DNA from: Clostridium sp. AF15-31
GTDB lineage: Bacteria; Bacillota; Clostridia; Lachnospirales; Lachnospiraceae
Assembly: GCF_003461625.1 (NCBI RefSeq)
Contig: NZ_QTXL01000002.1
Location: 347,992-411,991, forward strand
Direction of reading: 5' to 3'
Length of the DNA stretch: 64,000 nucleotides
The notes under the pieces were generated by a model. That model was not told where the DNA came from. It made no database searches and worked only from the letters and a program-made list of their open reading frames with translations. How positions within the stretch are numbered: the stretch's first letter is position 1; each line of letters starts with the position of its first letter. Positions 7,566-17,300 of this stretch are shown piece by piece. The position numbers and the translations under genes are program-made.

Positions 7566-9218
7566 TTATTCATTGGTTAAATATACGACAACACCCTTGT
7601 TTGCCGGGAGGTCTACGATCAGCTTCCCATCGCGGATCTCAAGGCTTTCTCCGCCTGTACAGTCACCGCCTGCGGCTACAGAGTTTCTCTCCTGCTTATG
7701 CATAGTCTGTTCGAATTCGCCGATCACACGATGCATGTTGTTCATGGTATCATTCAGATTTCCAAACAGATTCCATACTGCCTGTCCGAAGTCTGCGCCT
7801 GTTTCCAGTGCTTCTAATGCCTTACGGATATCTTCTGCCTTATAGCGGATCTCACCGGAGGCTCCGACCAACTGACCGGCTTTATCAAGCAGCTCATTTC
7901 GTGCATTTTCCCATGCCTTTGCTGTTGCATCATCTGTACAGGTATCCTCCTGTACTTCTGTTGTCTGATCGATCGTCAGGAGGTTGACTGCTTTATTTGC
8001 ACCAATCGGCAGATTGATCTCCATGTGTGCACCGTTATCTGCATTATTCAATGCTGTTACAACTGCACGTCCATCCAGACATCTTGCAAATGCAAACTGT
8101 CCGGTCGTCAGATACAATTCCCGGTAGTCTCCATAGGTCAGTTCCGGAAATCTCTGTTTCAGATGCCCAAGTGTTGTATACAATGCAGGGAGCTCATCTT
8201 TTTCATTAAAATCAGCCAGATTCAGATCCGGACGCAGATTCCAGTCTGAACCATTCTCCTTATTGCCCGGTATACCGAATTCAGAACCGTAATAGATTGA
8301 CGGAATTCCCGGTACGGTATATACGAGGATCGCTACATTGTACATATGCGCCTTGTTATTTAATTTACTGTAGATTCTTGCTACATCGTGGTTATCACAG
8401 AAGGTATATAACTTCTTATCACCTACAATGCCATTTAAACGCTTGATCGTATGTGCAATCTCAAAATAATTATGGTCGTTATGTCCGGAATACAAGCCCT
8501 TATGCAGTTCATAATTTGTTACGGAATGGAGCATATCGTTATTTGCCCATCTCGAATAATCTCCATGAATAACCTCGCCCATCAGCCAGAAATCCGGCTT
8601 TAATCCATTGCAGAAGGAACGTAATTCTTTCATAAAGCCAAAATCAAGTACGTCCGCAGCATCCAGACGGATTCCATCAATATCAAATTCATCGACCCAG
8701 AACTTTACGGTTTCAAGATGATAATTCTTCACTTCCGGATTCCAGAGGTTTAATTTCGCAAGCAGATTATATCCGCCCCAGTTATCATAGGAAAATCCAT
8801 CGTTATATTCGTTGTTACCCCAGAAATTCACATTGCAGTACCAATCCTTGTATCTGGAATTCTCCCGGTTCTGCTTTATATCCTGAAATGCAAAGAAATC
8901 TCTGCCTGTATGATTAAATACACCATCTACGATGACCTTTACATCATTTGCATGACAGTTCTTTACGAACTGCTTGAAGTCATCATTTGTTCCAAGTCGT
9001 CTGTCTACCAGCCGATAATCGGTTGTATCATATCCATGAGAACCGGATTCAAATAACGGTCCTATATAAATCGCATTGCATCCGATCCGCTTCGCATGCT
9101 CCGCCCATTCATTTAACTTGTCAAAATGTGCTCCCGTCTCTCCATTGTTATCATGTGGACATCCACACAATCCAAGTGGGTAAATATGATAAAATACTGC
9201 GCTGTCATACCATGCCAT
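7566..9218 (-). CDS. GH13 alpha-amylase-family glycosidase with a helical insertion
   Basis: 550 residues, no signal peptide, so intracellular; probably acts on imported maltodextrins (neopullulanase/cyclomaltodextrinase-like, by inference). The (beta/alpha)8 barrel carries VIVDGVFNHTG, the nucleophile in GIRLDAADVLD (near 185), the acid/base Glu in LMGEVIHGDY (near 213) and the third acid in FCDNHDVARI (near 276). About 95 residues (roughly 420-515) inside the C-terminal beta domain are helical and polar (ENARNELLDKAGQLVG, FGNLNDTMNNMHRVIG), unlike ordinary GH13 C-domains. The final strands resume with SLEIRDGKLIVDLPANKGVVVYL. RBS AAAGGAGAT precedes the ATG. It has its own terminator and no sugar-transport genes nearby. 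Confidence 0.88.
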   Translation of the reverse strand: MAWYDSAVFYHIYPLGLCGCPHDNNGETGAHFDKLNEWAEHAKRIGCNAIYIGPLFESGSHGYDTTDYRLVDRRLGTNDDFKQFVKNCHANDVKVIVDGVFNHTGRDFFAFQDIKQNRENSRYKDWYCNVNFWGNNEYNDGFSYDNWGGYNLLAKLNLWNPEVKNYHLETVKFWVDEFDIDGIRLDAADVLDFGFMKELRSFCNGLKPDFWLMGEVIHGDYSRWANNDMLHSVTNYELHKGLYSGHNDHNYFEIAHTIKRLNGIVGDKKLYTFCDNHDVARIYSKLNNKAHMYNVAILVYTVPGIPSIYYGSEFGIPGNKENGSDWNLRPDLNLADFNEKDELPALYTTLGHLKQRFPELTYGDYRELYLTTGQFAFARCLDGRAVVTALNNADNGAHMEINLPIGANKAVNLLTIDQTTEVQEDTCTDDATAKAWENARNELLDKAGQLVGASGEIRYKAEDIRKALEALETGADFGQAVWNLFGNLNDTMNNMHRVIGEFEQTMHKQERNSVAAGGDCTGGESLEIRDGKLIVDLPANKGVVVYLTNE

Positions 9219-9339
9219 AGTCTTTATCTCCTTTTATCATTTTTTGTATACATATTGCAAAAAGCCATACATATCACTCATGTAAAATTATACCACAAAC
9301 CTGTCGTATACGCGAAACTTTTATGCAAATTCCGATTTC

Positions 9340-10248
9340 CTATATATTCCATATAAATTTATCTTCCTGCATTTCATTTTTTCCCGACACATAATCATAA
9401 AAACTCTGTACACAGGGAGGCTTATAAGCAGTCGCGTCACAGACCATATAATACATCCGGTCTGCCCGGGGCTTTCTTAGCTTCAGGATTTTTACCGTAA
9501 GCCGTTCTAAGAGCTTCATATAAGGAACAACAGCAATTCCAAAGTTATGCGCTACAAGGCCGGCAATTACTTCATCTTCTTCTGTCTCATAAGCAATCTG
9601 CGGTGTCTCACCTATCAAGCTATATAATTCGTTTATCACATCCCGCATACCGGAACCTTCCGCAAAATAAATCTGCGGATATTTTAATGTATCCGCAAGA
9701 TCTACATTTTTCTCTTCTGCGAGCGGGTGCCCCTCCGGGGTGATTACGACAAGATCCTGTCTGCCAACCGGAAGAACAGACAGACCACTTTCATCCACCG
9801 GTCTGGAACAGAATATAATATCGTACTGTTTCTCTTTCAGTCCATTTACTAACTCATGTGTTGTTCCTGTATGAAATGAAAACTGAACCATTTCATCCTG
9901 TAACCTTTTCCTATAATCATCAGCCAATCCCGGAACAAAGTCCATACCAAGCGGTCGAACAAACCCTAATCTTATGACACCTTCTCCATGTGCTGCCTTC
10001 TGCATCAGACGAATGCCCTGATCGAGCGTCCGGATCGTATTCTCCGCATAGACCAGAAATTCTTCTCCATACCTCGTAAGTACAGTGTTACGTCCTGTCT
10101 TTTCAAATAATAATACCCCAAGTTCTTCTTCTAACTGGTGAATCGCATGGCTTAAACTCGGCTGTGTGATGTTCAGATTCTTTGCTGCCTTCGTGTACTG
10201 CTGTTCCTTTGCCAGTTCCACGAAATATCGTATATAAAATAAATTCAT
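9340..10248 (-). CDS. LysR-family transcriptional regulator
   Basis: 302 residues from the ATG at 10248 (AAGAGGT upstream); a longer in-frame start at 10302 lacks a ribosome binding site. The winged HTH is at residues 1-60 (NLFYIRYFVELAKEQQYTKA, then TQPSLSHAIHQLEEELG). The rest is a periplasmic-binding-protein-like effector domain with the usual LGFVRPLG strand and a VVITPEGHPLA segment. It is divergent from the membrane-protein gene at 10.5 kb across a 260-nt gap that holds a possible operator, so it probably controls that gene and itself. The effector is unknown. Confidence 0.92.
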   Translation of the reverse strand: MNLFYIRYFVELAKEQQYTKAAKNLNITQPSLSHAIHQLEEELGVLLFEKTGRNTVLTRYGEEFLVYAENTIRTLDQGIRLMQKAAHGEGVIRLGFVRPLGMDFVPGLADDYRKRLQDEMVQFSFHTGTTHELVNGLKEKQYDIIFCSRPVDESGLSVLPVGRQDLVVITPEGHPLAEEKNVDLADTLKYPQIYFAEGSGMRDVINELYSLIGETPQIAYETEEDEVIAGLVAHNFGIAVVPYMKLLERLTVKILKLRKPRADRMYYMVCDATAYKPPCVQSFYDYVSGKNEMQEDKFIWNI

Positions 10249-10343
10249 CCGTTTACCTCTTTCTATCTGACTTTTGATGTTCGATTCATTTTCTGTTTTC
10301 ATCCAAAAAATTTATATTTGAATCCATTATTTATATTATACTC

Positions 10344-10369
10344 ATAGATTTTATATAGACAATATCTAT
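10344..10369. promoter_or_regulatory. possible LysR operator overlapping its own promoter
   Basis: An interrupted palindrome, ATAGA-N16-TCTAT. On the minus strand it overlaps a promoter-like pair, TTGTCT with TATAAT 16 nt apart, that would transcribe the LysR gene. The position and the autoregulatory layout are typical of LysR operators. No binding data exist here. Confidence 0.4.
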
Positions 10370-10390
10370 AGAATTATAAAAACTATTCAT

Positions 10391-10419
10391 TTGTTATCAT
10401 TTGCATGGAGTGTTACAAT
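10391..10419 (+). promoter_or_regulatory. promoter of the YczE/YitT-type membrane protein
   Basis: TTGTTA (10391-10396) and TACAAT (10414-10419) with a 17-nt spacer fit a housekeeping sigma-A promoter for the gene starting at 10533. The possible LysR operator lies just upstream. Confidence 0.5.
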
Positions 10420-10532
10420 ACGAAACCGTGAAAGGCATATAAAAATGAAGCAAATCCGCTTACATATAATACCGAAATAATCCATTATACATATCGATGT
10501 GATAAAAACAAATGAAAGGATGCAGCTTTAAA

Positions 10533-11234
10533 ATGAATATATATATACAAAACCATATCATCCAAGAAACAGATGCTCATATGACTCGGCATATCGTGTA
10601 TGGTGAAATAGCTTTGATCGTTGCCGTATGCATAAACAGCTTCGCAGTCGTTCTGATGTTATATTCCGGTGCAGGGATTTCTGCGATTTCCAGTGTTCCT
10701 TACGCCTTTTCCGAGGTGCTCCCAAAGCTCAGCTTAGGTACTTGGACCTACATCTTTCAGGGACTTCTGGTTCTCACCCTGATGATTTTACGGAAGAAAT
10801 TTGTCCCTCAATATCTGTGCAGTTTTATCGTTGGTTTTTTCTTCGGGAAACTGCTTGATGTCCATGAAATGTGGATCAACATTCTTCCAACCGCTATCGG
10901 ATACCGGATTCTTTATTTTATAATTAGTTATGTGCTGATCTGTATCGGTATCGCACTTTCCAACCGTTGCGGTCTGCCAATCGTTCCTACCGACCTTTTT
11001 CCACGCGAGCTGTCGCAGATCATAAAGAAGAAATATTCAATCGTTAAGATTTCTTTTGACGTCATCTGTCTGCTTACAACTGCCTGTATGACAGGCTTCT
11101 TTCTCGGTCATATCAAAGGTCTTGGGATCGGAACTATATTGGCAGCTTTTACAATGGGAAAAGGTATTGCTATCGCCGGACAGATCATTGATAAATATAT
11201 GATCTTTGTCACCTATCTGTCCAGAAAGAAATAG
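10533..11234 (+). CDS. integral membrane protein, YczE/YyaS/YitT-like
   Basis: 233 residues from the ATG at 10533, which has AAAGGA 12 nt upstream; an ATG at 10512 in the same frame has none. Five or six hydrophobic helices are visible, for example IALIVAVCINSFAVVLMLYSG, YIFQGLLVLTLMIL and YFIISYVLICIGIAL. A motif PIVPTDLFPRELSQ sits between helices 4 and 5, as in the YczE/YitT group of membrane proteins of unknown function. It is the only gene on the plus strand between 0.4 and 64 kb, divergent from a LysR regulator that probably controls it. The substrate, if it is a transporter, cannot be read from the sequence. Confidence 0.75.
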   Translation: MNIYIQNHIIQETDAHMTRHIVYGEIALIVAVCINSFAVVLMLYSGAGISAISSVPYAFSEVLPKLSLGTWTYIFQGLLVLTLMILRKKFVPQYLCSFIVGFFFGKLLDVHEMWINILPTAIGYRILYFIISYVLICIGIALSNRCGLPIVPTDLFPRELSQIIKKKYSIVKISFDVICLLTTACMTGFFLGHIKGLGIGTILAAFTMGKGIAIAGQIIDKYMIFVTYLSRKK

Positions 11235-11263
11235 ATTTTTATATAAATATTTTGAACAAAAAT

Positions 11264-11330
11264 AAAATTCCATGAATGGGATAACAGGGAGCCGGAAAGC
11301 TCCTGTGTTACCCCGCCATGGAATTTTTTT
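11264..11330. terminator. bidirectional terminator between convergent genes
   Basis: AAAATTCCATG (11264-11274) pairs with CATGGAATTTT near 11317-11327. Inside it, GGGATAACAGGGAGC pairs with GCTCCTGTGTTACCCC. Seven T follow on the plus strand and an A/T run on the other. It serves the membrane-protein gene (ends 11234) and the giant protein gene (ends 11348). Confidence 0.85.
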
Positions 11331-11347
11331 AACTTAAATTTGCAGTT

Positions 11348-14300
11348 TTATTTTACTGTGACCTTCACCCGTTTATTTACTCCATTTAATGCAGTAACAT
11401 AGATATAACAGGTTCCTTTTTTCTTTGCACGGATCGTACCCTTTGCCGTTACAACAGCAACCGCTTTATTGGTACTGCTGTAGCGAAGCTTAGCACCATG
11501 CCCTTTGGATAACAGTTTCTTCTTGTTATCCTGTAAGATAAGCTTAGTTGTTATCTTTGCTGTTTTACCTTTCTTTAAGGTATACTCTGTCTTCTTACAC
11601 TGAATCTTCTTTACATTTGTATATGTCTTGTTCTTCGGCCCTGCGATATGGAGGGTCAGTCCTGTAGCAATATACTGCTTCTTCCCATTCACAATACGAT
11701 ATGCCTTGACACGGACTCTGTATGACTGCTTCCGGTTCAGACTCTTTCCTTTATACTTACTCAGTACTGTTGCGTTCTTCTTTGCACCTGAAATCGTCTT
11801 AACAACAGTCAGCTTCTTTCTGTTACATGGAGCTGCATAGACATCATATCCCTGTGCCCCCTTAACAGCTTTCCAGGTCAATTGGATTCCCTTCTGTGTC
11901 CATACAACCTTCTGTTTGCTGGAAAGTATCTGTGAATTCTTCTCAATCTGCTTCTTAGTCAGTTCCTCTACAACCGGTTTTTCCGGTTCTAACGGAGGCT
12001 CCGGCGTCTTAACAACCGTTACCATGATCTTAATCGGTACATTCTGTAACAGCTTCTCATCAACGGTACATACCAGTTTGCTCAGATCTGTATTGTTCGT
12101 ACGGACATCTGCTGTGATATCTGTACCATTCATACTCCATGCATTGATCTCGTAGCCAGCGATCACCGATGCTGTCATTGTAACCGTGCTGTCCCGATAT
12201 ACTTCAAGACTGCCGGATCCGGCGGATACATCCTGCATAAGATCATTCTGTTTTTTGCGATCCACATGAACAGCTATTGTTCCTGCCTTTGCTCCATCTG
12301 CTGATACCAGCTCATACTGAAGTTCTACCTTTGGAATCTCCTTATAAGTAACTGCAACCTCTACATTTTTCTCAAAGCCTGTATCTGGTGCCTGAATCTT
12401 GATCTGCTTATTGTCTGTATTTTCTATATCAGAAACCGTCATATCACTGTAAGCTGCACTATCCATCATTACTGTGATCTGATCCACTTCATATCCGGTC
12501 TTCGGTGCTGCTGTCATAACGATATCCTCTGTGTGGTATCTGTCAATATAACCACCGGATACAACATCACACTCCAGTGTTCCGTTATTATCACTGTTAT
12601 ATGTGACAGTTGGACGATCAAGCAGAACGAGTACAACACGCATGGATTTGTTTACACTGTTAAATGAACTTTCCTTCGCATCCTTTCCGGTTGCGATCGT
12701 CTGTTCTTCTGAACCGATAAACAGCTTCCACGCAGAGATCTGATACTGCTCCGGTACATCTGCTTTCATAACAACCGGCAGATTCTTTACGATCTTTGTA
12801 TCATTGCTGATCTGCACTGAATCGCTCCATGCCGTAACAACATCATCTACCTGCTGTCCCTGTTCATTTACCGCTTCAAAATGAAGTGTTTCCATCTGGA
12901 ACATATTGACAACCAACTTGATCTTCATGTTCTTCTGGACGTTGGATACTACATACTGATCTCCTCCGGTTGCTGCAACTGTATAATGTATATCATCTGT
13001 ATAGATTCTCCATTCTGATACAGTAACGGATTCCGGAAGATCTGCTGTAAGTGTCACCGTTGATCCCTTTGCTGCCTTGCCATCCTGAACCTGTTCTGAG
13101 ACATTGATCTTACAGCCTGCAACCGATGTATCCGGATCTTCTGCGATCACTTCTGTCTCAAATAAATATGTCTCTACCGGTTCAAATTCAACGGCCACAA
13201 CAGTATCTGTCTCCACATTATCAAGTGTGATCTCTGTTCCGGCAAAGATACTTCCGTCAGTATTTTTCTGGATCTTTGCTGAACCACCATGAGAAACCGT
13301 CCACTGTTTTACGACATAATTCTCATCTGGAACCGCCTGAAGCAGGATACTCTTTCCCGTAAGGACGGTCTCACCTGTATCGATCTTGCTTCCATAGCTT
13401 CCGGCCTTTACATAATATGCCTGAAGACTTCCGTTTTCCGGCTGATCGTAATTCAACTGGTAGGTCTTTGCTGCAAAGGATACACTGACATGAACACTGC
13501 TGCTCAATGCTGAAATGATCAATGTATCTCCATTTACCACATAATCAGTTCCGAGAACCAGATCATTTCCATCACTTCCTGTTACCTTCCATGCTTTGAC
13601 CTTATAATTATCCTTTGGAATTGCTTTAAAGGATACCTTGCTCTGATCTGCTAATCCGGTTCCGGATGCAAATGGCTCTTTGGAGTCTCCACAATATCCT
13701 TTTATCGTTCCTTTGCCATCAGACTCATATCGGACTGTATACTGGTTCGATACGATCTGATATTTTCCTCTGTTCAGAGTGACGTTATATTTCTTCAGGA
13801 ATTCTTTTACCAAATCTATATACTCACTATCTTCTTCGGTTCCAACTGTAAGCCATGCGATTCCGGTCTGGTAAACACCTGCTGTCGAATTTTCATCTAA
13901 CTTCGGCTCAGCCTCTATTGTCATCAGATCCGACAGTTTATATTTAGCTGCATCTGAATCCAGGATACCGGATTCTGTGTCATCACCCGCATATTTTACA
14001 ACAACATCTGACAGGCTTAATACTTTATCTGCCGTGTCATCCTCTGATATACCATCCTTTGATGGAGCAGTAATAACGATCGGCCGTTTGCTTACGGTAA
14101 GCATCTTCATCGCATATGATTTGGTCTGACTGGTACCGTTCTGTCTGGTTATCGTCGCAACAAATGTATGCTGTCCCGGCCATTTTGGAGTAAATGTATT
14201 GCTAGCTATATTTTCCGTTACAATCTTATCATCTCCATCCACATAGGATACCTGATAAGATACAGAAGCATCTGCTGCAAGCGGTTCTGTCGTTATATTG

Positions 14301-17300
14301 CCGGATGTATCATTTTCCCGTTTTCCCTGTCTGACTTCTAACTTAATGGTATTGCCATATTCCGCATTGTTTCCGGAAAGAACGTATACCGTATTATCCG
14401 TACGATCTACTACATAATAAACAGTCTGTGTATCAGTAGGATATAATGATGTATTTCCTCCATAAGATACAGTTACCGTATAATCTCCGGCTTCTTCCGG
14501 ATTCCATACAACAGAAGCATTACCATCCTTATCTACATCGGTTGATATATCACGAATAGAACCGGTCCGGTTATTGAAGAAGTTTACATTTACAATTCCT
14601 GTTTTATCGATATTGACAGAAGATGTAACTGCCTCTGCAACATGGATCTGAACCGTTGTCTGATCTCCCTTTATGATATCTTCAACCTGTGTATCATATG
14701 TTTCATTTACGGTAACAACCTCACCAGGGGTAACACCATACTGCTTAGATGCTCCACTTCCCATAAGAGAAAAGGCATCATCCGTAGCGATCTTTAATTC
14801 ATTAAATGTTGTAATGATCTGCTCCTGCTGGTTCTCATCTGTTACCGTCTGCTCAGTCTTGTAATAATAGGTCTCATCCGCAGTCCGATCTGCTTCGGCG
14901 GATTTTGCATACATGATATAAGCATTATTTCCTTCGTATGCCTCCGGCCAGTACAGATACCAGGTTGTTCCATCAACCTCGATATACTGCTGATTTGTAG
15001 TGCCAGCAGATTCTTCTTTATATCCGGCATAAGCAGGCACATAGGACTGAACAGTACCGGCATACGCTTTTGCTGTAATTGCTCCATCTGTACCCTGTTC
15101 CAACTGATACCACTGTGTAACTGCTTCTGACATAGCATCTGTGCTGTACAACAATATCTCACCATCGGCTGTTACTGCTGTATATGCATAATAAGTCTTG
15201 CCCGCTGCAGTCTCTGTCACCTGTTCTGTCACAGGCTTTATTGTATCTGCATCAACTCCATTCCAGAGAGCGGCTGCATCACCGGTTGTTCCACTCTGGA
15301 ATACATTTGGTATTACTTCATTTAATTTCACCTTTGCAGTTGCTGTTCCTGCTGTCTCATTATATCCTTCCAGTACATACCATTCATTTGTCTGGCTGTC
15401 AAAATAGATAAATTCCGGTATTACTGCATCCGGATATACAGCGGATGCCACTGCACCATTCTTATACTGGACAAATGTCTCCTTCTGTGTTCCGATCGTA
15501 ACCGCTACAGTCTTCGATACCGTACGTTCATTCGTAACCGTCCGTGTCTGTGTGTACTGTCCAAATGCTGTATTGGTTCCCTTATTCGCACTGTCGGACT
15601 GTGTATTGCTAATCGTTGCTGTCATCATACTGTCAGCCCTTCCGACATGCAGGATACCCGGAGCTCCATATGCATATAACCGCACACCCTTTATCAGCTC
15701 AGAAAGAACGCATCGATAAGAATTGCCATCCATATCCTCTGTGATACCATTTAACTTCAATGTACTTCCATTTATACCGGAAGCTTCTTTGTCAGTCAGG
15801 TTTACCCAATTGACCGAACCTGCTTTTCGAACCTGCCATGCATAGGACAGACCGCCTTTTGCATTTGCAGATGGGAGTGCATCGATCACAAAGCTCGCAT
15901 TACCGCCGACAACAACTCTCTGTACACTTGTCATGCTTAAGATATCCGGTTTTTCACTGTCAGCCAGTGTATGAACGGATACCTCCGGTGTGTATTCGGA
16001 GTATACAGTCTCGCCTCCGCTGTTTGTTCCAACTGAACGAAGTGCAAATTCATATTCCGTCGATGGTTTCAGTCCATCATAGGTGTAAGAAGAACTGTCA
16101 CCGCTGATCGTATCTAACAGGCTGTATTTATTGGTTGTAATACCATCATTAAATACCTGATAGATCTCATATTTCTCTGCCTTCTTATAACCACTTTCCC
16201 ATGCAAGCGTTACATAATCCGCGGTCACTGTATCCACACTGATATCTTCCGGTGGAGATGGTGGCTGTTCGACATTCTTTACAACAAAGCCAAGGATCGG
16301 AACATTGTTGTCGCCAAGTTTTGCCTGCCAGATACCAAATTTTGTACTGAAGCTGTACTGGGAATCCGTCGCTGGCGGGTAAGCTACCACGCCTTCCTTT
16401 GATACTGATGAATAATCAAATGTTGTCTTACCGGAGCCCCAGCCACCGCCAAGTTTGACACCACCGCCATAATTCATCTTCGCTACCTTGGCATCAATTT
16501 CTCCTTCTACACCAAGTGTCAGTTCGAAGCTGTTCGTCTGGGTCATTGTTTTACTGCTCTGTGTACTATCCGTGATATTCATCGCTACCGTTGTCTGGTC
16601 ATTGACCTTATTATTGATCTCTACCCAGTTCGGATAGCCAACGAAACCTTTCATTCCAAGCGAGCTGGTCGCATAAGTATCCGGACATCCCGGCGTACTG
16701 GACAGAATATCCTTCGTAATTACCTTATTCTGCAGAGTTTCATCACTTTCTGCAAATCGGTTAAAGGTATCTACATCCATGGTCGAATAGACCGGCTGCT
16801 GCTGCACTCCGACCTCCATGGTATACGATGCACTTCCATTCGCCGGTGTGATGACATATTCATACAATATAACCGGCGTTCGATAAAGTACTACCTGATT
16901 CTTCGTACCATCATTTTCAAAACTAATCGAATACTCATGGGAAAGCTCATCCTCATACGACCACTCCCAGTCATGGGTATAGGACGCCTCCGTATGGAAC
17001 TGCAATGCTGAAGAACCGATGGAAAATGATGCATATGCTCCGATGGATGCCATTTTCGTCTTACTGGTTACCGTTCCTTGTCCGGATAGCTTACCATATA
17101 AGGTTTCTCCGATATTGCCATTATAATAATTATCCTGAAGCTCTCCAAAATATGGAGCAGCCTGTAATATAGCCAGAATATCTACATTACTGTATGTATA
17201 TTTCTTACTCTTAAAGGTAAATACATCTGTATCTTTATCCGCATCAACTGCTGCAATCGCCAGACAAGGGAAATCACTCATACCGACATGCCGCACCAGC

